Assembly (NCBI RefSeq): GCF_050632385.1
Contig: NZ_CP192599.1
Location: forward strand, 1,550,001 to 1,614,000
Direction of reading: 5' to 3'
DNA length: 64,000 bases
DNA from: Humitalea sp050632385
GTDB lineage: Bacteria; Pseudomonadota; Alphaproteobacteria; Acetobacterales; Acetobacteraceae
Every line of letters starts with the position of its first letter. Positions within the stretch are counted from its first letter, which is position 1. Under the pieces are notes generated by a model. The model made no database searches and had not been told where the DNA came from. It worked only from the letters and a program-made list of their open reading frames with translations. A program made the position numbers and the translations under genes. Below are positions 25,169 through 33,125 of the stretch, in pieces.

Positions 25169-25276
25169 ATGACCGATCCCCTGGCCCTTTCCGCATCCGC
25201 CGGCGCCCGCCTGTCCTGGGCGGCGGTGCTGATCGTGGCGTTGGGGTTGCTGGTCGCCTGGGCGATGATGGCATGA
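25169..25276 (+). CDS. 35-residue single-pass membrane peptide
   Basis: A short frame with MTDPLALSASAGARLSWAA followed by a hydrophobic stretch (about residues 17-35) ending at ATGATGGCATGA. The stop overlaps the start of the metal ABC ATPase gene (ATGA), which is the usual sign of translational coupling. It could be a small transporter subunit or a coupling leader. No clear ribosome site is visible before its ATG. Not recognised as a known family. Confidence 0.4.
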   Translation: MTDPLALSASAGARLSWAAVLIVALGLLVAWAMMA

Positions 25277-25992
25277 TCCGGCTGCATGACCTGGTCGTCG
25301 CCCATGGCCGGCGGCCGGCGGTGCATCACCTGACCGGCGCTTTCGAAGAAGGCTCGCTGACCGCGGTCGTCGGGCCGAACGGGGCCGGCAAGTCCACCTT
25401 GCTGCGCGCCATCGCCGGGCTGCATGCGCCGTCCCACGGGCGGGTTTCGACCGGCGGCGCCGTGGCGCTGCTGCCGCAGGCGGCGGCCATCGACCGGGCC
25501 TTTCCGATCGACTGCCTGGACGTGGTGCTCTTTGGCCTCTGGGCCGAGAGCGGGCCGTTCCGCGCCATCGGGCCGGAGGGCAAGGCGCGCGCGGTGCGGG
25601 CGCTCTCCGCCGTTGGGCTGAATGATTTCGCCCGCCGCCCGATCGGCAGCCTGTCGGCCGGGCAGTTGCAGCGGGTGCTTTTTGCCCGGCTGCTGTTGCA
25701 GGACGCGCCGGTGATCCTGCTGGACGAACCCTTCAACGCCGTCGATGCCAATACCGCCGCCGTGCTGCTGCGCCAGATCCGCGCCTGGCACGGCGAAGGG
25801 CGGACCATCGTCGCCGTGCTGCACGACATGGATCTGGTGCGGGAGGTCTTCCCGCAGACCCTTTTGCTGGCGCGCGAACCCATCGCCTGGGGCCCGACGG
25901 CCGATGTGCTGACCGCCGCCAACCGCCTCGCCGCCCGCGCCATGGCCGAGGGCTGGGACGATACGGCCGAGGCCTGCCGCCAGGCCGCGTAA
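25273..25992 (+). CDS. zinc/manganese-type ABC transporter ATPase (ZnuC-like)
   Basis: A 239-residue ABC ATPase. Walker A GPNGAGKST is at 34-42, the signature LSAGQ near 127, Walker B VILLDEPF near 147 and the switch His in AVLHDMD. The architecture and the following permease place it in the ZnuC/MntB/TroB group of metal importers. The ATG at 25273 is coupled to the preceding short frame. No ZnuA-type binding protein is encoded in the window, so metal specificity is inferred only from family. Confidence 0.9.
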   Translation: MIRLHDLVVAHGRRPAVHHLTGAFEEGSLTAVVGPNGAGKSTLLRAIAGLHAPSHGRVSTGGAVALLPQAAAIDRAFPIDCLDVVLFGLWAESGPFRAIGPEGKARAVRALSAVGLNDFARRPIGSLSAGQLQRVLFARLLLQDAPVILLDEPFNAVDANTAAVLLRQIRAWHGEGRTIVAVLHDMDLVREVFPQTLLLAREPIAWGPTADVLTAANRLAARAMAEGWDDTAEACRQAA

Positions 25993-25994
25993 AA

Positions 25995-26867
25995 ATGAGT
26001 TTCGAGCTTCTGGCCGGCCCCTTCGCCGAGTTCGGTTTCCTGCGCCGCGCCCTGGTCGGCTGCATCGCGCTCGCCCTGTCGGCGCCGCCGCTGGGCGTGT
26101 TCCTGGTGCTGCGGCGCATGTCGCTGACCGCCGATGTGCTGGCCCATGGCATGCTGCCCGGGGTCGCCATCGGGTTTTTGGTGGCCGGGCTGTCGGTGAC
26201 CGCCATGTCGCTCGGCGGGCTGATCGCGGGGCTGGCCGTGGTGGTCGGCGCCGGGGCCTTGTCCCGCGCGACCGGCGGGCGAGAGGACTCGGCCCTGGCC
26301 GGGCTGTATCTGATCTCCCTGGCCCTCGGCGTCGCCATCGTCTCGACCGCGGGCGGCGCTGTGGACCTGTCGCGGCTGCTGTTCGGCAGCGTGCTGGGGG
26401 TGGATGACGCGGCCCTGTGGCTGATGGCGGGGACGGCGGCGTTTACCCTGGCCTGGCTGTCCTTCGCCTGGCGGCCGCTGGTGCTGGAATGCTTCGACCC
26501 TGGCCATGCGGCGGCGGTGAAGGCGCGGGGCGGGGCCTGGCACCTGATGTTCCTGGGGCTGGTGACGCTGAATGTCATCGCCGCGGCCCAGGCGATGGGC
26601 ACCCTGATGTCGGTCGGGCTGATGATGCTGCCGGCGGCGGCGGCGCGATTCCTGGCTCGCAGCATCGGTGGCATGGTCTATGCCGCGGTCGGCATCGCCC
26701 TGGCATCGGGCCTGGGGGGGCTGTTGCTGTCCTTCCACGCCGACCTGCCCTCCGGGGCCGCGATCGTGCTTTGCGCGGGGTTTGCCTGGGTGTTGGCGGC
26801 GCTGTTCGGGCCGGTCGATGGCATCATCACTCGGCGGATCGCACAGGCGCGGCACCTGGCGGGGTAG
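25995..26867 (+). CDS. zinc/manganese-type ABC transporter permease (ZnuB-like)
   Basis: A 290-residue permease of the ABC-3 family with about eight hydrophobic segments. It has LVLRRMSLTADVLAHGMLPGVAI near the N-terminus, the family signature region (S/A-D-A-x-S-H replaced by ADVLAHG), and AMGTLMSVGLMMLPAAAARFLAR near the C-terminal third. It follows the ATPase by two bases and forms the membrane half of the same importer. Confidence 0.9.
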   Translation: MSFELLAGPFAEFGFLRRALVGCIALALSAPPLGVFLVLRRMSLTADVLAHGMLPGVAIGFLVAGLSVTAMSLGGLIAGLAVVVGAGALSRATGGREDSALAGLYLISLALGVAIVSTAGGAVDLSRLLFGSVLGVDDAALWLMAGTAAFTLAWLSFAWRPLVLECFDPGHAAAVKARGGAWHLMFLGLVTLNVIAAAQAMGTLMSVGLMMLPAAAARFLARSIGGMVYAAVGIALASGLGGLLLSFHADLPSGAAIVLCAGFAWVLAALFGPVDGIITRRIAQARHLAG

Positions 26868-26925
26868 GTTTTTGCCGCGCGCGGGGGCATAGGGCGGGGG
26901 TTCCCGTGCCAGGACCCGTCCGACC

Positions 26926-28155
26926 ATGATGCTGCTGTCCAACCTGCTGCGCCGCTTCGTCCGCCGGGGGCGCCTGATCGTCCTCGACCACACCGGCGCC
27001 AGCCATTCCTTCGGCAGCGGGCAGGACGGTCCCGAAGTCACCATCCGCCTGATCGACAAGGCGGTCGAGCGGGAGATCTTCGCCAACCCCGAACTCAAGA
27101 CCGCCGAGGCCTATATGGACGGCCGGCTGGTGATGGAGGGCGGTGCGCCGGTCTTCGACCTGCTCTACCTGTTCTCGATCAACCGTTCGGGGCTGGCGGC
27201 GCATCCGGTGCAGCAGGCGCTGCGGCGGGTGTGGCGGGGGTTGCGGCGGTTCCAGCAGCGCAATCCGCTGGGCCTCGCGGCCAAGAACATCCGCCACCAC
27301 TACGACATCCCGCCCGATTTCTACCGGCTCTGGCTGGATGAAACGATGACCTATTCCTGCGCCTACTACACCTCGCCGGATGTCAGCCTGCACCAGGCGC
27401 AGATCGACAAGCTGCGGCACATCGGCGCCAAGCTGCGGCTGGAACCGGGGATGCATATCGCCGAGATCGGGTCGGGCTGGGGCGCGCTCGGCACCTTCCT
27501 GGCGCGGACCTATGGGGTGACGGTGACATCGGTCACGCTGTCGCCGGAACAATGCGCCGTGGCCAAGCAGCGCGCGATCGACGAGGGCGTGGCCGATCGG
27601 GTCACCTTCCTCGAAAAGGATTACCGCCACTTGGAGGGCACCTACGACCGGGTGGTGTCCATCGCGATGATGGAGGCGATCGGGATCGACGAGTTCGATA
27701 CCTATTTCCGCAGCATCAAGCGGCTGACCAAGCCCGGCGGCTTCGCCCTGGTGCATTGCATCGGGCGGATGTCGCCACCCGGCACCACCGCGCCGTTCAT
27801 TCGAAAATACATCTTTCCGGGCGGATACGTGCCCGCGCTGTCGGAGGTCTTTGCCTCGCTGGAACGGACCGGCACGTGGTGCGACGACTGCGAAAGCCTG
27901 CGGCTGCACTACTACTGGACCATCAAGCACTGGCGCGAAGCCTATGACGCGCGGCGGCCGGAGGCGGTGGCGATGATGGGCGACCGCTTCTGCCGGATGT
28001 GGGATTTTTACCTGGCGTCCGTGGAACTCGGCTTCCTGCACGGGTCCAATTTCGTGTTCCAACTGCTGCTGTCGGACAAGCGCGACGATGTGCCCGTGAT
28101 CCGCGATTATATTGTCGATGAGGAACGGAGGTTGGCTGCGATCAACGCGCGGTAA
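26926..28155 (+). CDS. cfa: cyclopropane-fatty-acyl-phospholipid synthase
   Basis: A 409-residue SAM-dependent enzyme that adds a methylene bridge to unsaturated acyl chains of membrane lipids. The N-terminal lipid-binding region has IFANPELKTAEAYMDGRL; the core shows NIRHHYDIPPDFYRLWLDETMTYSCAYY, the SAM-binding AEIGSGWGALG near residue 180, and YIFPGGYVPALSEV with the usual catalytic region near the C-terminus. Length is typical. It stands alone, 58 bases after the permease gene. Confidence 0.94.
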   Translation: MMLLSNLLRRFVRRGRLIVLDHTGASHSFGSGQDGPEVTIRLIDKAVEREIFANPELKTAEAYMDGRLVMEGGAPVFDLLYLFSINRSGLAAHPVQQALRRVWRGLRRFQQRNPLGLAAKNIRHHYDIPPDFYRLWLDETMTYSCAYYTSPDVSLHQAQIDKLRHIGAKLRLEPGMHIAEIGSGWGALGTFLARTYGVTVTSVTLSPEQCAVAKQRAIDEGVADRVTFLEKDYRHLEGTYDRVVSIAMMEAIGIDEFDTYFRSIKRLTKPGGFALVHCIGRMSPPGTTAPFIRKYIFPGGYVPALSEVFASLERTGTWCDDCESLRLHYYWTIKHWREAYDARRPEAVAMMGDRFCRMWDFYLASVELGFLHGSNFVFQLLLSDKRDDVPVIRDYIVDEERRLAAINAR

Positions 28156-28269
28156 CGCACTGAATGCGGCGGAACTGAGGCGGAAACAGTAAATTTGAAC
28201 ACGCGCGGGGCAGGGGCGTGCGTGCCAAAAAGGTTGCGTTCGAATGGGAACCCCTGCTACCGAAAGATC

Positions 28270-28995
28270 ATGATTACCGCGCCCCGCCCGCTGGTGCTCC
28301 CGCACCGGCGACGTCACGCGGCGATCCCGTCCCCGCTTGCCCCGGTTCGCCGGGGTTCCCGCCTGCGGGGGGCGCATCGGCCACGGTCGGTGTTCGGGCT
28401 CGTCCTCCTTGCGTTCTTCGCCGGCGCCGCACCCGCGGTCGCGCAGGATCGAACGAACACGCCCCTCTCGCCGCGGGCCGCATGCCTGCAGGCCGCACGT
28501 GCCGCTGAACGTATCCATGGCCTGCCCGATGGGCTTCTCGTGGCCGTCGCCCTGGCTGAATCCGGGCTCCATGCCTATGCGCTGAACATCGGCGGGCGTT
28601 CCCATTACGCGAACACGGCCGAGGAGGCGCGGCGCCTCTATAACAGCGCGCCCGCCCGCGCCAGCATCATGGCCGGCTGCGTGCAGGTGAACGCACGGGT
28701 CCATGCGCCGCGGTCCGACTGGCCGCTTGAACCTTACCGCGCGACGGATTGGGGCGGCGCCTTGCTGCGCGCCCAGTACAACAGCACCGGCGACTGGGCC
28801 GAGGCGATCCGCCGCTGGAACGGTGGCAGCCGCGGCACCGCGCAGCGCCTGGTCTGCCGCGTGCGGGCCAAGATGCAGGTGTCCAACCCGGGGTCGGAGG
28901 TCGTCAGCGGCGCCGGTTGCGGCGGCGCGGAAACCGCCCGGGTGGCCCGCAGCGGCACCGCCCTGCTGGAAATCGCCGAGGCCGAGGGGCGCTGA
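28270..28995 (+). CDS. exported lytic transglycosylase-like protein (SLT fold)
   Basis: A 241-residue protein with a basic N-terminus, a hydrophobic segment (about 40-57, VFGLVLLAFFAGAAPAVA) and a likely cleavage before QDRTN. The SLT-like domain (about 72-185) has the catalytic Glu97 in VALAESGLHAYALN and the substrate motif CVQVNARVH in place of the usual GLMQVN. The ATG at 28270 is preferred to a TTG at 28195 that adds a non-signal-like stretch. Predicted to cleave peptidoglycan in the periplasm, for local wall opening. Confidence 0.85.
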   Translation: MITAPRPLVLPHRRRHAAIPSPLAPVRRGSRLRGAHRPRSVFGLVLLAFFAGAAPAVAQDRTNTPLSPRAACLQAARAAERIHGLPDGLLVAVALAESGLHAYALNIGGRSHYANTAEEARRLYNSAPARASIMAGCVQVNARVHAPRSDWPLEPYRATDWGGALLRAQYNSTGDWAEAIRRWNGGSRGTAQRLVCRVRAKMQVSNPGSEVVSGAGCGGAETARVARSGTALLEIAEAEGR

Positions 28996-29002
28996 CCCCG
29001 CC

Positions 29003-29021
29003 GGCGCGGCGTTGCCGCGCC
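29003..29021 (+). terminator. hairpin after the transglycosylase gene
   Basis: GGCGCGGC and GCCGCGCC pair perfectly around GTT, eight bases after the transglycosylase stop. The run of U expected of an intrinsic terminator is missing. Confidence 0.5.
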
Positions 29022-29146
29022 TGTGATGACGGAACGGCGTCTCGGTTGTTGCAACCGGACAAGGCATCCGCTGTGCTGGCCTGGCCACGCGGCTGGGGGT
29101 GGATCCGGTCCACCGAACCAATGCCCCGTGACTGGGGAGACCTTCG

Positions 29147-29380
29147 ATGGCCAGGTATTACGGCGTTTATCGCGCGCGGATTGTTGGCACGTCCGATCCG
29201 ACGGCGGCGGGCAGGGTGCAGGTGATGATCCCGGCCATTGCCGGCGCGGCTTCCGTCTGGGCGCCGGTCTGCGCGCCCTTTGGCGCCGTCACCGGGTCAC
29301 CCCGCATCGGCGCCGGGGTCTGGGTCATGTTCGAGAGCGGCGATGCGACCAGCCCTGTCGTGCTGGGCACATCGCCTTGA
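29147..29380 (+). CDS. lone phage-baseplate/VgrG OB-fold protein (gp5/gpV type)
   Basis: A 77-residue protein beginning MARYYGVYRARIVGTSDPTAAGRVQVMIP, the OB-fold start of phage T4 gp5, P2 gpV and VgrG spike proteins, with WAPVCAPFG and GAGVWVMFESGDATSPVVLG as later strands. Length corresponds to the OB domain alone, without spike or lysozyme. No other phage, R-tailocin or type VI genes are in the window. It sits 151 bases after the transglycosylase gene on the same strand. Could be a relic or part of a scattered contractile-injection or gene-transfer particle. Confidence 0.8.
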   Translation: MARYYGVYRARIVGTSDPTAAGRVQVMIPAIAGAASVWAPVCAPFGAVTGSPRIGAGVWVMFESGDATSPVVLGTSP

Positions 29381-29401
29381 CTCCTAGACCATTGTTTTGT
29401 C

Positions 29402-29445
29402 GTATTTTCCGGGTCGTCAGGTGAGTCCACCTGACTTGAAAATAC
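29402..29445. terminator. bidirectional terminator hairpin
   Basis: GTATTTTC...GTCAGGTG (29402-29423) pairs with CACCTGAC...GAAAATAC (29428-29445) around a four-base loop, with a small internal bulge. The outer arms give T-runs on both strands. It lies exactly between the convergent OB-fold and dehydratase genes and should terminate both transcripts. Confidence 0.8.
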
Positions 29446-29446
29446 T

Positions 29447-31168
29447 CTACGGCTTGGGCGCAACGATCCCGTCTTCCTCGCTGCCGATCAGGAAGTCGAA
29501 GTCGCAGCCCTGGTCGGCCTGGGTCACCGTGTCGTGGAACAGCTTGGCGTAGCCACGCCGAGGCGCAGGGCGCTGGTTGCGTGGCTCGGCCGCGCGGCGG
29601 GCCAGTTCGGCGTCATCGACCAGCAGGTCGATGCGGCGCGCCTCGACATCCAGGCGGATCATATCGCCGTCGCGAACCAGGCCGAGCGGCCCGCCCACGG
29701 CGGATTCCGGCGTGATGTGCAGGACGATGGTGCCGAAGGCCGTGCCGCTCATGCGCGCGTCGGAAATCCGGACCATGTCCTTCACCCCCGCCTGGGCCAG
29801 TTTCTTCGGGATGGGCAGGTAGCCGGCCTCTGGCATGCCCGGGGCGCCCTTGGGGCCGCCGTTCAGCAGGACCAGCACGTCGTCGGCCTTCACATCCAGG
29901 TCGGGGTCGTCCACCCGGTTGGTCATGTCCTCCACGCTTTCGAAGACCACGGCCCGGCCGGTGTGCTGCAACAGCACCGGGGTCGCGGCGGCGTGCTTGA
30001 TGACGGCACCCCCGGGCGCCAGGTTGCCGCGCAGGAAGGCCATGCCACCGGTCGATTTCAGCGGCGCCGAACGGGGTCGGATGACGGTCTGGCCCGGCAC
30101 CTCCTCGGCACTGTTGGCGTAGTCGCGCAGCGTTCCGCCGGTCACGGTCGGGGCATCGAGGTCGAGGAAGGGCGCCAGTTCCCGCAACAGGCGCGGGATG
30201 CCGCCCGCATGATGCAGATGCTCCATGTAGTGGTCGCCCGAGGGCTTGAGATCGACCAGCACGGGCACTTCGCGGCCGATCTGGTCGAAGGCCTCGAAGT
30301 CCAGCGGGATGCCGACGCGCCCGGCGATGGCGGCCAGATGCACCAGCCCATTGGTGGACCCGCCGATCGCCTGCAACACGACCATGGCGTTGCGGATGGA
30401 CGCCGCCGTGATCAGGCTGGCTGGCGCCGGGCCATGCGCCTTGGCCATGGCGACGGCCGTGCGGCCGCTCAACTCGCCGCTGCGGAAGCGCTCGGCATGG
30501 GGGGCCGGGATCGCTGCCGACAGCGGCAGGGACAGGCCCATCGCCTCGATCATGCAGGCCATGGTGGAGGCGGTGCCCATCACCATGCAGGTGCCGACGG
30601 AGGGGGCGAGGCGGCCGCTGATGACCTCGATCTCCGCCTCGTCGATCTTGCCGGCGCGGTGCTGGCCCCAGAGGCGGCGGCAGTCGGTGCAGGCGCCCAG
30701 GACTTCGCCACGGTGGTGGCCGACGACCATCGGCCCGACCGGCACCACGATGGCCGGGATGCCGGCGGAGGCGGCGCCCATGATCTGCGCCGGCAGCGTC
30801 TTGTCGCAGCCGCCGAGCAGCACGACCGCGTCCATCGGCTGGGCGCGGAGCATTTCCTCCGTGTCCATCGACATCAGGTTGCGCAGGTACATCGACGTCG
30901 GGTGGGAGAAGGATTCATGCACCGAGATGGTCGGGAAGGACATCGGCAGGCCACCGGCCAGCATCACGCCGCGACGAATGGCCTCGATCAGTTGCGGCGC
31001 GTTGCCGTGGCAGGGGTTGAAGTCCGACGCCGTGTCGGTGATGCCCACGATGGGGCGATCCAGCGCGTCATCCGAATAGCCGGCCGCCTTGATGAAGGCC
31101 TTGCGGAGGAACAGGGAGAACCCCGCATCGCCGTAGCTGGTCAGGCCCTTGCGCAAGCCGCTGGTCAT
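29447..31168 (-). CDS. dihydroxy-acid/sugar-acid dehydratase (IlvD/Edd family)
   Basis: A 573-residue Fe-S dehydratase. Candidate cluster ligands Cys53 (NPCHGN), Cys121 (GGCDKT) and Cys194 (VGTCMVMG) are present, plus SDARMSGTAFGTIVLHI near the C-terminus. The extended C-terminus and QAIGGSTNGLVHLAAIAGR match the sugar-acid (arabonate/xylonate) dehydratase branch at least as well as the biosynthetic IlvD. The ATG at 31168 follows GGGGAAA; upstream in-frame sequence is not protein-like. Divergence from a GntR regulator indicates an inducible catabolic role, dehydrating an aldonic acid to its 2-keto-3-deoxy form. Confidence 0.92.
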   Translation of the reverse strand: MTSGLRKGLTSYGDAGFSLFLRKAFIKAAGYSDDALDRPIVGITDTASDFNPCHGNAPQLIEAIRRGVMLAGGLPMSFPTISVHESFSHPTSMYLRNLMSMDTEEMLRAQPMDAVVLLGGCDKTLPAQIMGAASAGIPAIVVPVGPMVVGHHRGEVLGACTDCRRLWGQHRAGKIDEAEIEVISGRLAPSVGTCMVMGTASTMACMIEAMGLSLPLSAAIPAPHAERFRSGELSGRTAVAMAKAHGPAPASLITAASIRNAMVVLQAIGGSTNGLVHLAAIAGRVGIPLDFEAFDQIGREVPVLVDLKPSGDHYMEHLHHAGGIPRLLRELAPFLDLDAPTVTGGTLRDYANSAEEVPGQTVIRPRSAPLKSTGGMAFLRGNLAPGGAVIKHAAATPVLLQHTGRAVVFESVEDMTNRVDDPDLDVKADDVLVLLNGGPKGAPGMPEAGYLPIPKKLAQAGVKDMVRISDARMSGTAFGTIVLHITPESAVGGPLGLVRDGDMIRLDVEARRIDLLVDDAELARRAAEPRNQRPAPRRGYAKLFHDTVTQADQGCDFDFLIGSEEDGIVAPKP

Positions 31169-31239
31169 TGGTGTTTCCCCCTGCTGAAGCACGCCCGGTC
31201 GCGACCGTGGCCGAAGGCAGCACTGCCATGGTGTCGTGA

Positions 31240-31320
31240 AAATTGTCAATAAAGACACAGAGAGATACGTGGCGGTAACGCCGATTCCTCGCAATCCAAC
31301 GTCGAGACTATTGACAATTT
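31240..31320. promoter_or_regulatory. paired inverted operators between dehydratase and GntR genes
   Basis: AAATTGTCAATA at 31240-31251 and its exact inverse TATTGACAATTT at 31309-31320 are 12-bp inverted repeats with centres 69 bases apart. Each contains ATTGTCAAT, itself nearly palindromic and of a type bound by GntR/FCD regulators, and each offers a TTGACA-like -35 element. The surrounding DNA is AT-rich compared with the rest. Probable binding sites of the adjacent regulator, possibly with looping. Confidence 0.55.
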
Positions 31321-31383
31321 AGGTCGGCTTACATCCTCTAAGATCTTCAGCGCGCCCAAAAGTGGCCCGGGGGGGAGGACATC

Positions 31384-32067
31384 ATGACGCTGGCATTGGC
31401 CGTTCCACCCGACGATGCCACCGGTGAATCCGACATGGTCCTGGCGTTGCAGGACGACATCATCTTCGGCCGCCTCGCCCCGGGCTCCCGCCTTGTGGAG
31501 GACACGCTGCTCGCCCGTTTCGGCGGCTCGCGCCACTTCGTCCGACAGGCGCTGGACCGGCTGGAACGGCTGGGCCTGGCGGTGCGCGAGCGCAACAAGG
31601 GTTTTACGGTGCGCTCCCTGACGCCCGAGCAGGTCGTCCAGATCTATCAGGTGCGCGAGTTGGTGCAGCGCCAGGCCGCCCTGCTGATCCCGCTGCCGGC
31701 GCCGGCAGCGCTGGTGGCGGACCTCACCGCGATCAACGCCGAGCTGGCGGCCTGCATGGCGGCGCGGGACCTGCGCGGCGTGCATGATGCGAACGACCGC
31801 TTTCACCTCCGGCTCTACGCCGCCTGCGGCAATGCCTACCTGCTGGAGACGATCCGGCACTACATGCGGCTCAGCCTGCCGATGCGGGCCAAGACGCTGG
31901 CCGATGCGGACTCGCTGCGCGTCTCGCATGGCCAGCACGGCCTGATGATCGAATTGCTGCAGGGCCGCGACAACTGGCTGCTGGCGCAGTTGTGCGTGGA
32001 TCACCTGCAACCCAGCAAACGGGACTACCTGGCGCGCAACGACGCGCCGGCGGCCCGCATCGCCTGA
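31384..32067 (+). CDS. GntR family transcriptional regulator, FCD domain
   Basis: A 227-residue regulator: winged helix at about 18-80 (DDIIFGRLAPGSRLVEDTLLARF and VRQALDRLERLGLAVRERNKGF) and FCD domain at about 85-215 (VRELVQRQAALL, DANDRFHLRLYAACGN, HGQHGLMIELL). The second and third helices of the FCD domain carry the Asp/His residues expected for metal-assisted ligand binding. Divergent from the dehydratase and followed by a Bug binding protein; all three likely respond to one sugar acid or organic acid. Confidence 0.92.
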   Translation: MTLALAVPPDDATGESDMVLALQDDIIFGRLAPGSRLVEDTLLARFGGSRHFVRQALDRLERLGLAVRERNKGFTVRSLTPEQVVQIYQVRELVQRQAALLIPLPAPAALVADLTAINAELAACMAARDLRGVHDANDRFHLRLYAACGNAYLLETIRHYMRLSLPMRAKTLADADSLRVSHGQHGLMIELLQGRDNWLLAQLCVDHLQPSKRDYLARNDAPAARIA

Positions 32068-32090
32068 CCATCGCATAGGGAAGAGACACA

Positions 32091-33080
32091 ATGATCACCA
32101 AGCGCGAATTGATCCTGGGCGGCGCTGCCCTGGCCGCATTGCCTATAGCGGCGCGGAACGCCTGGGCGGCCTTCCCGGACCGCACCATCACGCTGGTGGT
32201 GCCCTTCGCGCCGGGCGGGTCCACCGACCTCGCGGGGCGGTTGATGGCCGACCGGATCGGGCCGCTGCTGGGTGAGGGCGGGCGCGCCGTCGTGGACAAC
32301 CGCCCCGGGGCCGGCAGCGCGCTCGGCGCCGATATCGTCAAGCGCGCCCGGCCGGATGGCTACACGCTGCTGGTGGGATCGGCCTCGACCCTGGCCGTGG
32401 CACCGGCCTCCGGTGCCGCGGCCGCGCGCTACCACCCGACGCGGGACTTTACGCCGATCGGGCTGTTCGGGCTGAGCACCATGGGGCTGGTGGTCGGCAT
32501 GAACAGCGGCGTCAACACGACCGCGGAACTGGTCGCGAAGCTGCGCGCCGAACCTGGGCGCTGGAGCTTTGCCTCCTCCGGCGTCGGCGGCATCTCCCAC
32601 CTGGCGGGCGAATACTTCGCCAAGCTGGCGGAGGCCGAGGCGATCCACGTGCCCTATCGCGGCGGCTCGCAGGGGCCGGAGGCGGTGATGAAGGGCGAGT
32701 GCCTCTACACGGTGGACTCGCTGGGTTCGATCGTGGGCCAGATCCGCGACGGGGCGCTGCGCCTGCTGGCCGTCAGCACCCGCGCGCGCGATCCCAACTT
32801 CCCCGACGTGCCGACGATCGCCCAGGCGGCGTTGCCGGCCTATGAGATGGCAAGCTGGACCGTGCTGGTCGGCCCGGCCGGCCTGCCGCCCGAGGTGACC
32901 GAGGCGCTGGGCGTGGCCGCCGCCCGGGCACTGAACGAACCGGCGCTGCGGGCGCGGCTGGAATCGACCGGCACCCTGCCTGAATCCGAGAGCAGCCCGG
33001 CGGCCACGCGCGCCTTCCTGGACCGCGAATTCGCGCTGTACCAGGGCATCGTCCAGCGCATCGGGCTGCGCCTGGACTGA
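32091..33080 (+). CDS. Bug family (TctC) substrate-binding protein
   Basis: A 329-residue periplasmic binding protein. The signal peptide MITKRELILGGAALAALPIA ends near NAWA-AFPDR, then TITLVVPFAPGGSTDLAGRLMADRIG and DNRPGAGSALGADIVKRARPDGYT are family hallmarks. GGGAAGAG precedes the ATG. No TctA/TctB genes are present. It follows the GntR gene by 23 bases and probably binds the substrate of the divergently encoded dehydratase. Confidence 0.93.
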   Translation: MITKRELILGGAALAALPIAARNAWAAFPDRTITLVVPFAPGGSTDLAGRLMADRIGPLLGEGGRAVVDNRPGAGSALGADIVKRARPDGYTLLVGSASTLAVAPASGAAAARYHPTRDFTPIGLFGLSTMGLVVGMNSGVNTTAELVAKLRAEPGRWSFASSGVGGISHLAGEYFAKLAEAEAIHVPYRGGSQGPEAVMKGECLYTVDSLGSIVGQIRDGALRLLAVSTRARDPNFPDVPTIAQAALPAYEMASWTVLVGPAGLPPEVTEALGVAAARALNEPALRARLESTGTLPESESSPAATRAFLDREFALYQGIVQRIGLRLD

Positions 33081-33125
33081 CCGCCCGGCTTGTCCCGGCA
33101 CGGCATGGGCGCCACATGGCGATCC

